A stretch of DNA of 64,000 nucleotides, from assembly GCF_008297955.1 (NCBI RefSeq), contig NZ_VTPY01000001.1:496001-560000 (forward strand), in the 5' to 3' direction. Below the pieces are notes generated by a model, which had not been told where the DNA came from, made no database searches, and saw only the letters and a program-made list of their open reading frames with translations. Below are positions 17,269-26,555 of this stretch, piece by piece. Every line of letters begins with the position of its first letter. The stretch's first letter is position 1. This DNA is from Billgrantia pellis. Its GTDB lineage: Bacteria; Pseudomonadota; Gammaproteobacteria; Pseudomonadales; Halomonadaceae. A program made the position numbers and the translations under genes.

Positions 17269-17553
17269 ATGAAACTACCCAGAGCGAAACTGTTCAGAAC
17301 TCTCCCCCTGCTGATGGTGGCTGCGCTGATCGCCGGCTGCGGCAGCAACGCACTGACTCCCCGCTACACCAGCGAAAACCCCGATATCTTGCGCATCGGC
17401 AATGATCGTCCGGCCGAGCCCGAGCGTACCGTCGAGGACCTCGGTTCCTACTGCATCGAGGTCACCGAAACCTGGGAATCGCATGGCACCACTCCCGACG
17501 GCCAGACTCTCTGGGCCAAGAATACCAGCCGAGCCGTGGTACCCTGCGACTGA
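17269..17553 (+). CDS. small predicted lipoprotein
   Basis: The protein has 94 residues. A signal peptide with a basic start (KLPRAKLFR) and hydrophobic core ends in a lipobox LIAGC, giving a lipidated Cys near residue 24. The mature part is ~70 residues, polar, with two later Cys (SYCIEVTETW and the near-terminal VPCD) that could form a disulfide. I do not recognise a family. ATG 17269 was chosen because the signal peptide begins there. A strong terminator follows 11 bp after the stop, so the gene is probably a single unit. Confidence 0.75.
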   Translation: MKLPRAKLFRTLPLLMVAALIAGCGSNALTPRYTSENPDILRIGNDRPAEPERTVEDLGSYCIEVTETWESHGTTPDGQTLWAKNTSRAVVPCD

Positions 17554-17564
17554 AACCGCACCAC

Positions 17565-17602
17565 CCGGCCCACGCTCGGCGTGGGCCGGCTAGCCTTTTT
17601 TC
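17565..17602 (+). terminator. Rho-independent terminator after the lipoprotein gene
   Basis: A perfect 11-bp GC-rich stem (17565-17575 with 17579-17589) and a 3-nt loop are followed by a T-run at 17595-17601. This is a classic intrinsic terminator just after the lipoprotein stop codon. Confidence 0.92.
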
Positions 17603-17675
17603 GAACAGGGGCGCTGCCGGATTTCGCCGTCTGGGCTACATTGGAGCGTGAGCCCGCCAAGGAAGGAGAGCCGTC

Positions 17676-18857
17676 ATGCCGCGTCCCTGTGCCGCTATCG
17701 TATCCCGGCCTGATGCCATTGCCCGCTTCTGCGCTCCGCTTCACCGTCGTCGCCTCGGATATGGCCCGCCGCTGGGGCGCGCACTGTTGTTGACGCTCGG
17801 GCTGGCGACGGCCAGCACCGCCTGCGTCGCTCAGGGCGATGGGCAAGCGACGAATGGCAACGGCACGGCAGCAGAATGGGAACATCCCAGCGGACATCTG
17901 CGGGTAAGTGAATTTCCGGGCGGGCTGGTCGAGGCCGACATCGAGACCTGGAACGAGCTCGTGCCCGACATCGAGCAGATCGAGATCCCGGCCTCGGCCG
18001 ACGGTGCCGAACAGCTCGCGCTCTACTACGACTCCGGCTCGGAGGAAGCGAAACCGCTGCTGCTGGTGCTCCATAGCTGGAGTACCGATTACTTGCAGAA
18101 CATCGATATTCCGCTGGGCCAGTTCGCTGTTGCCAACGACTGGGTCTTCATGCACCCCGATTTTCGGGGTCAGAACGACGGGCGTCCCGAGTCGACCGCC
18201 TCCGATCTGGCCATCTCCGATATGGAGGATGCCCTCGACTACGCTCGCGAAACGGCCAATGTCGATGAATCGCGCATCTACCTGCTGGGCTATTCCGGTG
18301 GCGCGATGAATGCGCTGCATCTCGCCAGTCGTCATCCCGACGTCTTTGCCGGCGTTTCGGTATGGGTACCGGTCTACGATCTCGTCAGCTGGTATCGGTG
18401 GAACGACGAGCAGGAGGAGAAATATGCCGAAGAGATCGCCGACGCCTGCGGCGGTGTACCGGAAGAGGGCAGCGAGGCGTGGGAGGAGTGCCTCAAGCGC
18501 AGCCCGGTGGAGTACGTGCCCGACGTGGCCGGCGAACTCCGCATTCTCATCGCGCATGGCATCGGCGATGAGACCGTCCCGCCATCACAGGCGTTGCGGG
18601 TCTTCAACGACCTGGCCGCCGAAGAGGATCGCATCGCCCAGGAACTGATCGATCGACTCATGGAGGATCGTGAAGTGCCCGAGGAATTGCGCGAACGTTC
18701 GACTCACGATGACCGTGAGTTCCCCCATTTCGCCGAGGCCGATGCCTCGGTGTTGCTGCACCTCCAGTCCGGCCCTGCCGAGCTCGTCCTGTTCGAGGGT
18801 GAGCACGATATGCTCTATCGGCCCGGCTTGGCATGGTTGGCCCGTCAGGAACGTTGA
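17676..18857 (+). CDS. exported alpha/beta hydrolase (prolyl oligopeptidase-like)
   Basis: This 393-residue protein starts at ATG 17676 (AAGGAGAG ribosome site). A long N-terminal segment with a hydrophobic core (LGRALLLTLGLATASTA) followed by Cys suggests export, possibly as a lipoprotein, though the lipobox is poor. The hydrolase fold shows LLLVLHSWS (oxyanion strand), the nucleophile Ser in GYSGGAMNAL, an acid candidate in HGIGDETVPP and the catalytic His in FEGEHDML. This layout is the S9-like/dienelactone hydrolase group. The substrate is unknown; an esterase or peptidase of the envelope is likely. mepA follows 37 bp downstream, perhaps cotranscribed. Confidence 0.8.
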   Translation: MPRPCAAIVSRPDAIARFCAPLHRRRLGYGPPLGRALLLTLGLATASTACVAQGDGQATNGNGTAAEWEHPSGHLRVSEFPGGLVEADIETWNELVPDIEQIEIPASADGAEQLALYYDSGSEEAKPLLLVLHSWSTDYLQNIDIPLGQFAVANDWVFMHPDFRGQNDGRPESTASDLAISDMEDALDYARETANVDESRIYLLGYSGGAMNALHLASRHPDVFAGVSVWVPVYDLVSWYRWNDEQEEKYAEEIADACGGVPEEGSEAWEECLKRSPVEYVPDVAGELRILIAHGIGDETVPPSQALRVFNDLAAEEDRIAQELIDRLMEDREVPEELRERSTHDDREFPHFAEADASVLLHLQSGPAELVLFEGEHDMLYRPGLAWLARQER

Positions 18858-18894
18858 GTCGTATTTCGTAGACCCAACCAAGGATCGCTGAAAC

Positions 18895-19728
18895 ATGCGT
18901 TGTCGTTGCCTCACGTACCGCCCGTTCCGGGCGGTGCCCTGGTTCGTCTCCCTATCCCTCGTCACCGCCCTCTGGGCAACGGTCGTCACGGCGGCGGACG
19001 ACTGGTCGGACGTCATCGACCCGCTGCCCGGCGAGCCGAGGATTATCGGCCATCACGGCGGGGCCTGTTTGGTGGGTGCCGAGCCGCTGCCCGCCGATGG
19101 CATCGGCTATCAGGCCGTCGACATGAAGCGCAACCGACATTTCGGCCATCCCGTGCTCATCGATTATATCGAGGCGCTGGGACGCCGCGTCGATGCCGCC
19201 GGTTTTGGCCCGATACTGGTGGGTGACATGGCGCAACCCCGCGGCGGGCCGATGCCCTACGGACACGTCAGCCACCAGAGCGGGCTGGATGTCGATATCT
19301 GGTTTCGTCTCGATCTGCCGCCGCTGGACCGCCGCCAGCGCGAAGGTATCGAGCAGCCGATCCTGGTCGATCCTCGCACGCAGCGGCTCGATGACCGCTG
19401 GACCGATCGCCATGCCGATCTCATTCGTCTGGCCGCAGACGACTCTCGAGTGGCGCGGATCTTCGTCGATGCCGCCGTCAAGCGCGACCTCTGCGAGCGT
19501 GAATGGGACGATCGCTCCTGGCTGCGGCGGGTGCGTCCCTGGCACTCCCATGACGAGCACCTTCATGTCCGGTTGCGCTGTCCGCCGGGTGCGGAGGAAT
19601 GCGTCGACCAGGCCGAGCCACCTCCCGGCGAAGGCTGCCGGGCCATCGTGCCGATACCGCGACCCGAGGCCTATCCGAGTCCGAGCCGGACCCTGCCGCG
19701 AGCCTGTCAGGCGGTGCTGAACCCATAG
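18895..19728 (+). CDS. mepA: penicillin-insensitive murein endopeptidase
   Basis: This 277-residue periplasmic LAS-type metallopeptidase cleaves D-Ala-mDAP cross-links in peptidoglycan. A signal peptide ends near AATVVTAA (residue ~34). Zinc ligands are readable as H127 and D134 (SHQSGLDVDIW) and H224 in HDEHLHVRL, with H217 or H222 nearby. Conserved Cys residues (C58, C200, C229, C236, C249) would form disulfides. Length matches E. coli MepA (274). It lies between the exported hydrolase and polB. Confidence 0.95.
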   Translation: MRCRCLTYRPFRAVPWFVSLSLVTALWATVVTAADDWSDVIDPLPGEPRIIGHHGGACLVGAEPLPADGIGYQAVDMKRNRHFGHPVLIDYIEALGRRVDAAGFGPILVGDMAQPRGGPMPYGHVSHQSGLDVDIWFRLDLPPLDRRQREGIEQPILVDPRTQRLDDRWTDRHADLIRLAADDSRVARIFVDAAVKRDLCEREWDDRSWLRRVRPWHSHDEHLHVRLRCPPGAEECVDQAEPPPGEGCRAIVPIPRPEAYPSPSRTLPRACQAVLNP

Positions 19729-19822
19729 GTCCAAGCCAGACCATCCTGCGACGGACTTGCGACGACAGCGCTCTGCGCGCCGGGTAACATGGGGCGGTTG
19801 ACCGGTGGGGAGAGAGGCGAGG

Positions 19823-22204
19823 GTGGAGCAGCGGGGATTCGTGCTGACGCGGCACTGGCAGGATACGCCGGAGGGTACCGAGGTCACCTTCTGGCTGGCG
19901 ACCGATACCGGTCCGTGCCGTGTGCGCCTGCCCAAGCAACCGTCGGTCGCCTTCGTTCCCGTCGAGCAGCGGGAACAGGTCGAGACGCTGCTTCTGGGGG
20001 AACGGGATGTCGAACTTCGTCCGCTCGATCTGCGCGATTTCCGCCAGCGCCCGGTGCTCGGCCTGTACGGCAGGCAGCATCGCCAGCTGATGCGGATCGA
20101 ACGCCGCCTGCGCGAGGCGGGAGTCGACATTTACGAGGCCGACGTGCGCCCGCCGGAGCGCTACCTGATGGAGCGCTTCATTACCGCGCCGGTGGCATTC
20201 ACGGGCGAGGTGCAGGCGAACGGCATGCTAGGCGAGGCACAGCTCAAGCCCGCGCCGGACTACCGGCCAACGCTCTCGCTCTGCTCGTTGGACATCGAAA
20301 CGGACGAGCGGGGCGAACTCTACTCGATTGCGCTGCAGGGCTGCGGCCAGCGCCAGGTCTATATGCTGGGGCCGGCGAACGGGCAAGGCGGTGACGCGGA
20401 GCGGGCGCGCGACTTCCCGCTCCACTACTGTACGGATCGCGTCGCGTTGCTGGAATGCCTCAATGCCTGGTTTGCCCGGCACGATCCCGACGTCATCGTC
20501 GGCTGGAATCTGGTGCAGTTCGATCTGCGCCTGCTGCAGCGACACGCCGAACGACTCGGCGTGCCGCTATTGCTCGGCCGAGGTGGCGAGCCGCTGGGGC
20601 TGCGGGAGCATGGAAGCCATGCCAATCACCTTTTCGCCTCGGCCCCGGGGCGGCTGATTGTCGACGGGATCGAGGCGCTGCGTCAGGCAGCCTGGCGCTT
20701 TTCTTCCTTCAGCCTGGAAAACGTGGCCCAGGAGCTGCTCGGCGAAGGCAAGGCCATCGACAATCCGTACCAGCGCATGGAGGCGATCAATCGTCTGTTC
20801 GCCGAGGACAAACCGGCGCTGGCCCGCTACAACCTCAAGGACTGCGAACTCGTCCTGCGGATCTTCGAGACAACCGAGCTGATCGACTTCCTGCTCGAGC
20901 GTGCCACCGTGACGGGGTTGCCCGCCGACCGTAGCGGTGGCTCGGTGGCGGCATTCTCGCATCTCTACCTGCCGCGCATGCACCGGCTCGGTTACGTAGC
21001 GCCCAACCTCGCCCAGGGGCGGAGTGAACGGCAGGGTGAGAACAGTCCCGGTGGTTTCGTCATGGATTCACGGCCCGGCCTCTACGATTCGGTGCTGGTG
21101 CTCGATTTCAAGAGCCTCTACCCCTCCATCATTCGTACCTTTCTGATCGATCCCGTCGGCTTGGTGGAGGGGCTGCACGAGCCGGAGTCCGACACCGTAC
21201 CCGGCTTTCGTGGGGCGCGCTTCTCGCGCAGCCGGCACGCGCTGCCCGACATGGTGGCCCGTGTATGGGCGGGGCGAGAAGCGGCCAAGCGCGAAGGCAA
21301 TGCGCCGCTCTCCTACGCGCTCAAGATCATCATGAACGCCTTCTATGGCGTCCTGGGCTCGCGCGGTTGTCGTTTCTTCGATCCGCGCCTGGCGTCCTCC
21401 ATCACCCTGCGCGGCCATGAGATCATGCGCCGCACGCGGGAGCTGATCGAAGCCGAAGGCTATACCGTCATCTACGGTGACACCGACTCGACGTTTGTGT
21501 GGCTGGGGCAGGCGCACGAGGAGCGTGTCGCGAGGGCCATCGGGTTGACGCTGGCGGAGCATGTCAACGCCTGGTGGCGCGATCACCTGGCAGGCGAACT
21601 GGGGCTTGCGAGCGCGTTGGAACTTCAGTTCGAGACGCATTTCCGGCGCTTTCTGATGCCGACCATCCGCGGCGCCGAGGAGGGCAGCAAGAAGCGCTAT
21701 GCCGGGCTGGTGCGCGAGGCGGATGGCGGCGAGCGCATGGTATTCAAGGGCCTTGAGACGGTGCGCGCCGATTGGTCGCCGCTGGCCAAGGTGTTTCAGC
21801 AGGAGCTCTATCGGCGCATCTTTCAGGGCGAGCCGTATCAGGATTACGTACAGGACTTCGTGAGACGTACCTTGGCGGGCGAGCATGACGAACTGCTGGT
21901 CTTTCGCAAGCGCTTGAGGCGCCGGTTGGAGGACTACCAGCGCAACGTGCCGCCACACGTGCGCGCCGCGCGCATGGCCGACGAACTCAACGATCGGCTG
22001 GGCCGGCCACGGCAGTACCAGAGGGGAGGCTGGATCCGCTACGTGGTGACCGTGGCGGGGCCGGAGCCTTTGGAGGCGCGGCGCTCATCGCTCGACTACC
22101 AGCATTATGTCACCCGCCAGCTCCAGCCGGTGGCAGACGCCATCCTGCCCTTCGTCGGGGGCGATTTCTCGGCACTGATCGATCGCCAATTGGGCCTTTT
22201 CTGA
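19823..22204 (+). CDS. polB: DNA polymerase II (family B)
   Basis: The start is taken as GTG 19823, which follows GGAGAGAGGCGAGG and gives an N-terminus (VEQRGFVLTRHWQDTPEGTE) aligned with E. coli Pol II. The protein has 793 residues (E. coli 783). The exonuclease domain has Exo I in SLDIETDERGE. The polymerase domain has motif A DFKSLYPSIIRTF, motif B in ALKIIMNAFYGVLGSRG and motif C with catalytic Asp residues in YGDTDSTFVW. Pol II does translesion and replication-restart synthesis. In E. coli it is LexA-controlled, but I see no CTGT-N8-ACAG box upstream here. Confidence 0.96.
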   Translation: MEQRGFVLTRHWQDTPEGTEVTFWLATDTGPCRVRLPKQPSVAFVPVEQREQVETLLLGERDVELRPLDLRDFRQRPVLGLYGRQHRQLMRIERRLREAGVDIYEADVRPPERYLMERFITAPVAFTGEVQANGMLGEAQLKPAPDYRPTLSLCSLDIETDERGELYSIALQGCGQRQVYMLGPANGQGGDAERARDFPLHYCTDRVALLECLNAWFARHDPDVIVGWNLVQFDLRLLQRHAERLGVPLLLGRGGEPLGLREHGSHANHLFASAPGRLIVDGIEALRQAAWRFSSFSLENVAQELLGEGKAIDNPYQRMEAINRLFAEDKPALARYNLKDCELVLRIFETTELIDFLLERATVTGLPADRSGGSVAAFSHLYLPRMHRLGYVAPNLAQGRSERQGENSPGGFVMDSRPGLYDSVLVLDFKSLYPSIIRTFLIDPVGLVEGLHEPESDTVPGFRGARFSRSRHALPDMVARVWAGREAAKREGNAPLSYALKIIMNAFYGVLGSRGCRFFDPRLASSITLRGHEIMRRTRELIEAEGYTVIYGDTDSTFVWLGQAHEERVARAIGLTLAEHVNAWWRDHLAGELGLASALELQFETHFRRFLMPTIRGAEEGSKKRYAGLVREADGGERMVFKGLETVRADWSPLAKVFQQELYRRIFQGEPYQDYVQDFVRRTLAGEHDELLVFRKRLRRRLEDYQRNVPPHVRAARMADELNDRLGRPRQYQRGGWIRYVVTVAGPEPLEARRSSLDYQHYVTRQLQPVADAILPFVGGDFSALIDRQLGLF

Positions 22205-22392
22205 AGGGAACGACGGCAAGGGTGATTCGAGTTCAAACGTATGCTTGAATGCAGGCGACGGTGGGCATCTTCCCCCGTGGATCATGTGTTCTATAGTGTG
22301 CAGTTCCGGCGCCTGTCCGCTGCTTTGACTTCGTCTTCCTACGGACGTTGCTGTGTCAGCAGGGAATGCGTCGACCGACAGGGAGGTGGAGC

Positions 22393-23451
22393 ATGAAATC
22401 GGTATCGGGCGTTCTCGTTCTGCTGCTCCTGGCGCTGACCGGGTGCGACGGAGAGGGCGACAACGAGACAGGCGAGCCGGAAGCACGCGTCGTCAAGCTA
22501 ATGGAAGTGGGTGCCCAAACCCATGTGCCGAGCCGGCGCTTCGTGGGGCGGGTGGAGGCCGTACGGACCGTCGACCTGTCGTTTCGCGTCGGCGGCCAAC
22601 TGGTCGAGCTGCCGCCACGCCAGGGCGAGGTGATTCCTCGCGGCGAGACGATCGCAAGGCTCGACACCACCGACTATGAGCTGGCGGCCAGACGTGCCGA
22701 GGCCGAGTATGAGCTGGCCCGTCGCGAGATGCAGCGTACCCGGCAGCTGCTCGAGAGCCACTCGGTTTCCCAGTCGACCTTCGACGAGGTGCGCACCCAC
22801 TACGAGCTCGCCGACGTGCAGCGAGACAGTGCCCGCCAAGATCTCTCCTACACCTCGATCGAGGCGCCGTTCGATGCGCTCGTCACGCGCCGCCTGGTGG
22901 AGAACCACAGCAACGTCCCCCCCAATACCGCCGTCGTCCGCGTCCAGGACGTGACGGAGCTCCGGGTCAAGATCAACGTTCCCGAATCGCTCATTCGCCA
23001 TGTGGACGAACCGGATCGCTTCGTCGTCGAGGCGGAGCTGCTCTCCCAGCCGGGGAAGCGCTTTTCCCTGGCGTATCGCGAGCATGTCACGGAGCCGGAC
23101 GAAGTGGCGCAGACCTATGAGGTCGATTTCGCCATCGTCGATCATGAGCAGAGCGATGCACGGCCCGGCATGACGGCGTCGGTGTCAGTCTCGCTGGTCG
23201 ATGCGGTCGAGCACGGCGCGCTGCTGATTCCCGTCGACGCCTTGGACAAGGACAGCAACGGCGACTTCCGTGTTTGGGTCTATCGCGCCGAAGAGCGGCG
23301 CGTTGAACCGCGGCAGGTCGTGGTAGGCGAAATACGCGGCGAGACGGTGCCGGTTCTCGCTGGTCTGCAACAGGGTGAGCGCATCGTGGCCGCAGGCTCT
23401 CACCTGCTGACCGAGGATGTTCGCGTACGACCCATGGAAGCGAACCTCTAG
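22393..23451 (+). CDS. RND efflux periplasmic adaptor lipoprotein (AcrA-like)
   Basis: The protein has 352 residues and starts at ATG 22393 behind GGGAGGTGG. Its signal peptide has lipobox LALTGC, anchoring it to the inner membrane. The membrane-fusion layout is readable: a barrel-sandwich half (RVEAVRTVDLSFRVGGQLVE), a helical hairpin (~95-150, ELARREMQRTRQLLESHSVSQ), a second lipoyl half (SIEAPFDALVTRR), then beta-barrel and membrane-proximal domains. It is 14 bp upstream of the RND permease, clearly one operon. The substrate is unknown; the permease is of the AcrB-like drug/solvent class. Confidence 0.92.
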   Translation: MKSVSGVLVLLLLALTGCDGEGDNETGEPEARVVKLMEVGAQTHVPSRRFVGRVEAVRTVDLSFRVGGQLVELPPRQGEVIPRGETIARLDTTDYELAARRAEAEYELARREMQRTRQLLESHSVSQSTFDEVRTHYELADVQRDSARQDLSYTSIEAPFDALVTRRLVENHSNVPPNTAVVRVQDVTELRVKINVPESLIRHVDEPDRFVVEAELLSQPGKRFSLAYREHVTEPDEVAQTYEVDFAIVDHEQSDARPGMTASVSVSLVDAVEHGALLIPVDALDKDSNGDFRVWVYRAEERRVEPRQVVVGEIRGETVPVLAGLQQGERIVAAGSHLLTEDVRVRPMEANL

Positions 23452-23465
23452 CCCGGGAGCACGAT

Positions 23466-26400
23466 ATGGATATCGCCAAGTCGTCCATCGAGCGGCCGAT
23501 TCTCACCTGGCTGATCGTTGTCGTCTGCCTGTTCGGCGGGCTCTGGGGATTCGCCAACCTGGGCAAGCTCGAAGACCCCTCGTTCACCATTCCCAACGCC
23601 ATCATCAACACGCCGTACCCCGGCGCCACCGCGCAGGAAGTCGAGGAGGAAGTCACCGAGCGCCTGGAGATGGCCATCCAGGAACTGCAACAGATCGACC
23701 TGATCGAGTCGGTCTCGATGCCGGGACGCTCGGAGATCGAGGTCGAGGTAGCTTCGACCTATCGCAGCCACGAGCTGCCGCAGATCTGGGACGAGCTTCG
23801 GCGAAAAGTCAACGATGCCCAGGACGACCTGCCGCAAGGGGCCTTGCCCTCCCAGGTCAACGACGATTTCGGCGAGGTCTACGGCATCTTCTATGCCGTG
23901 ACCGCGCCCGGCTACTCGCTTGACGAGATCCGCGACATTTCGCGCTTTCTGCAGCGTGAAGTGCTGACGGTTCCCAACGTGGCTCGGGTGGCGACGGCGG
24001 GCGAGCGTGAGGAGACGATCTACATCGAGATACCCAACGAGCGTCTGACCACGCTGGGTATCCCCATCGATCACGTCATCAATACGATCCAGACCGAAAA
24101 CCAGGTCACTCAAGCGGGGTCGATGCGCATCGGCGACAATCATGTACGGATCGTGGCGCGTGCCGGCGTGGATAGCGTGGCCAACATCGAGGCGATCCGT
24201 ATCGGGCGTCCCGGTACCACCGAGCAGGTCTCATTGATCGATATCGCCAATGTCTACCGGCAGCCCGAGGAAGTGCCCGATCACCTGATCCGCCATGACG
24301 GCGAATCGGCCTTCACTCTGGCCGTGGCCGGGGTGGCCGAGGCCAATATCGTCGAGGTGGGCAAGGCGGTGGAGCGGCATCTGGCATCGCTCGAAGGGCG
24401 CATTCCGCTCGGCGTCGAACTCCACCCCATCTACGAGCAGCACCATGTGGTCGACGAGGCGATCAACGATTTCCTGATCAATCTGGCGACCTCGGTCGCC
24501 ATCGTGATCGGCGTGCTCTGCCTGTTCATGGGCTGGCGCGTCGGCATGGTAGTCGGCTCGACGCTGTTGCTGACCGTGCTCGGCACGCTGTTTTTCATGT
24601 GGATCTTCGAGATCGAGATGGAACGGGTCTCGCTGGGGGCATTGATCATCGCCATGGGCATGCTGGTCGATAACGCCATCGTCGTGGCCGAGGGCATGCT
24701 GATCGACATGCAGCGTGGCCAGCCCGTCAAGCAGGCCGCCAGCGATGCCGCCAGACGTACCCAGATCCCGCTGCTGGGTGCCACCGTCATCGGCATTCTG
24801 GCCTTTTCCGGCATCGGCCTGTCGGATGACGTCACCGGCGAGTTCCTGTTCTCCCTGTTTGCGGTGATTGCGATTTCGCTGCTGCTGAGCTGGGTGCTGG
24901 CCATCACCGTCACGCCGCTGTTCGGTTTCTATCTGTTTCGCGGGGCACGGATCCAGAGCGACGGTGACCCCCACGCCGGCTGGCTCTATCGTCTGTATGC
25001 CCGCTTTCTCGGGCTGGCGCTGCGTCTGCGCGGGTTGACCGTCATGCTGCTGGTCGCGATCACGGTCGCCTGCGCTTGGGGGTTCTCCTTCGTCTCGCAG
25101 TCGTTCTTCCCCGACTCGAACACGCCGATGTTCTACGTCAATTACGCGCTACCCCAAGGCAGCGATATCCGCGCCACTCGCCGCGATGCCGAGCGGATTG
25201 AAGCCTATCTGCTGGAGAAACCCGGGGTCGAGCACGTCTCGACCTTCGTCGGGCGAGGGGCGACACGCTTCATGCTGACCTACGCGCCGGAACAGCCCGA
25301 CCCGGCCTACGCACAATTTCTCGTGCGAGCCGAAAGCCTCGAGCGCATCGACGAGCTCGCCCCTGACGTCTATGCCGAACTTGGCGTCGAGTTTCCCGAG
25401 GCGCGGGTACGCACCCAGCGTATCCAGTTCGGCCCGGGAGCGGGCGCCCAGATCGAGGCTCGCTTTCACGGTAGCAACCCGGCCGTGCTGCGTCAGTTGG
25501 CCGACGAGGCACAAGGCATCATGCGAGCAAGCGACAGCCTGATCGACGTACGGCATGATTGGCGCGAGCAGGAAACCGTCGTGGTGCCGCAGTTCAATGA
25601 GGAGCGGGCGCGTATCGCCGGTGTGACGCGTGACGAGTTGGCCCAGACGCTGGAGTTCGCCTCATCCGGGGTGCGCACCGGCACCTATCGAGAAGGCGAT
25701 CATCTGATCCCCATCGTGGCACGCCCGCCCGACGAGGAGCGACACGACGTCTCGCGGCTCGAGGATCGCCTGGTATGGAGCAGCGCCGAGCAGCGATTCA
25801 TCCCTATTGCCCAGGTGGTCGACGCTTTCGATACGCAGAGCGAGGAAGCGCTGATCCACCGTCGCAACCGCGTGCGCACGCTGACGGTGCAAGCCGACCC
25901 TGCCGAGGGCATCACCGCAGCGGCCGCGCTCTCCACGGTGCGCGAGGCGATCGACGCCATGCCGTTGCCGCCGGGGTATTCGTTGTCGTGGGGCGGCGAA
26001 TACGAGAATTCATCCGACGCCCAGGCGTCGTTGGGGCGGCAATTGCCGCTGAGCTTCGTGGCGATGCTGCTGGTGTCGATCCTTCTGTTCGGCAAGCTGC
26101 GTCAGCCGTTGATCGTCTGGCTGGTCGTACCGATGTCGATCTGCGGCGTGGTGATGGGGCTGCTGCTGACCGGGCTGCCGTTCTCGTTCACGGCGCTATT
26201 GGGAATGCTCAGCCTCTCGGGCATGCTGATGAAGAATGCCATCGTGCTGGTCGATGAGATCGATGCGCAGATCGGCTCGGGCAAGATGCGCCTGAACGCG
26301 CTGATCGATGCCAGCATCAGCCGCCTGCGTCCTGTGGCACTGGCGGCCGGCACGACCATTCTCGGCATGCTGCCGTTGCTGACCGATGCCTTTTTCAACA

Positions 26401-26555
26401 GCATGGCGGTCACGATCATGGGCGGTCTGGCCTTTGCCTCGCTGCTGACCTTGTTGGCTGTCCCGGTGTTCTACTCGTTGCTTTTCAACATCCCCTATCG
26501 GCGAGCCAGCGCCAGGGAGAAGGGTGAGCGCGAGGATGTGGACGGAGTCGAGTGA
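23466..26555 (+). CDS. RND family efflux permease (AcrB/HAE1-like)
   Basis: This 1029-residue inner-membrane proton antiporter has the usual 12 TM helices and two large periplasmic loops. It opens IAKSSIERPILTWLIVVVCL. The proton-relay helix TM4 carries acidic residues in IAMGMLVDNAIVVAEG. The repeat-2 counterpart LSLSGMLMKNAIVLVDEID is conserved. No outer-membrane channel gene is adjacent, so a TolC protein encoded elsewhere would be used. The last ~60 nt overlap the 3' end of the convergent penicillin-binding protein gene. Confidence 0.94.
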   Translation: MDIAKSSIERPILTWLIVVVCLFGGLWGFANLGKLEDPSFTIPNAIINTPYPGATAQEVEEEVTERLEMAIQELQQIDLIESVSMPGRSEIEVEVASTYRSHELPQIWDELRRKVNDAQDDLPQGALPSQVNDDFGEVYGIFYAVTAPGYSLDEIRDISRFLQREVLTVPNVARVATAGEREETIYIEIPNERLTTLGIPIDHVINTIQTENQVTQAGSMRIGDNHVRIVARAGVDSVANIEAIRIGRPGTTEQVSLIDIANVYRQPEEVPDHLIRHDGESAFTLAVAGVAEANIVEVGKAVERHLASLEGRIPLGVELHPIYEQHHVVDEAINDFLINLATSVAIVIGVLCLFMGWRVGMVVGSTLLLTVLGTLFFMWIFEIEMERVSLGALIIAMGMLVDNAIVVAEGMLIDMQRGQPVKQAASDAARRTQIPLLGATVIGILAFSGIGLSDDVTGEFLFSLFAVIAISLLLSWVLAITVTPLFGFYLFRGARIQSDGDPHAGWLYRLYARFLGLALRLRGLTVMLLVAITVACAWGFSFVSQSFFPDSNTPMFYVNYALPQGSDIRATRRDAERIEAYLLEKPGVEHVSTFVGRGATRFMLTYAPEQPDPAYAQFLVRAESLERIDELAPDVYAELGVEFPEARVRTQRIQFGPGAGAQIEARFHGSNPAVLRQLADEAQGIMRASDSLIDVRHDWREQETVVVPQFNEERARIAGVTRDELAQTLEFASSGVRTGTYREGDHLIPIVARPPDEERHDVSRLEDRLVWSSAEQRFIPIAQVVDAFDTQSEEALIHRRNRVRTLTVQADPAEGITAAAALSTVREAIDAMPLPPGYSLSWGGEYENSSDAQASLGRQLPLSFVAMLLVSILLFGKLRQPLIVWLVVPMSICGVVMGLLLTGLPFSFTALLGMLSLSGMLMKNAIVLVDEIDAQIGSGKMRLNALIDASISRLRPVALAAGTTILGMLPLLTDAFFNSMAVTIMGGLAFASLLTLLAVPVFYSLLFNIPYRRASAREKGEREDVDGVE

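Noticed and set aside
19729..19822. LexA box in front of polB, as in E. coli
   Set aside because: No CTGT-N8-ACAG sequence is present in the gap.
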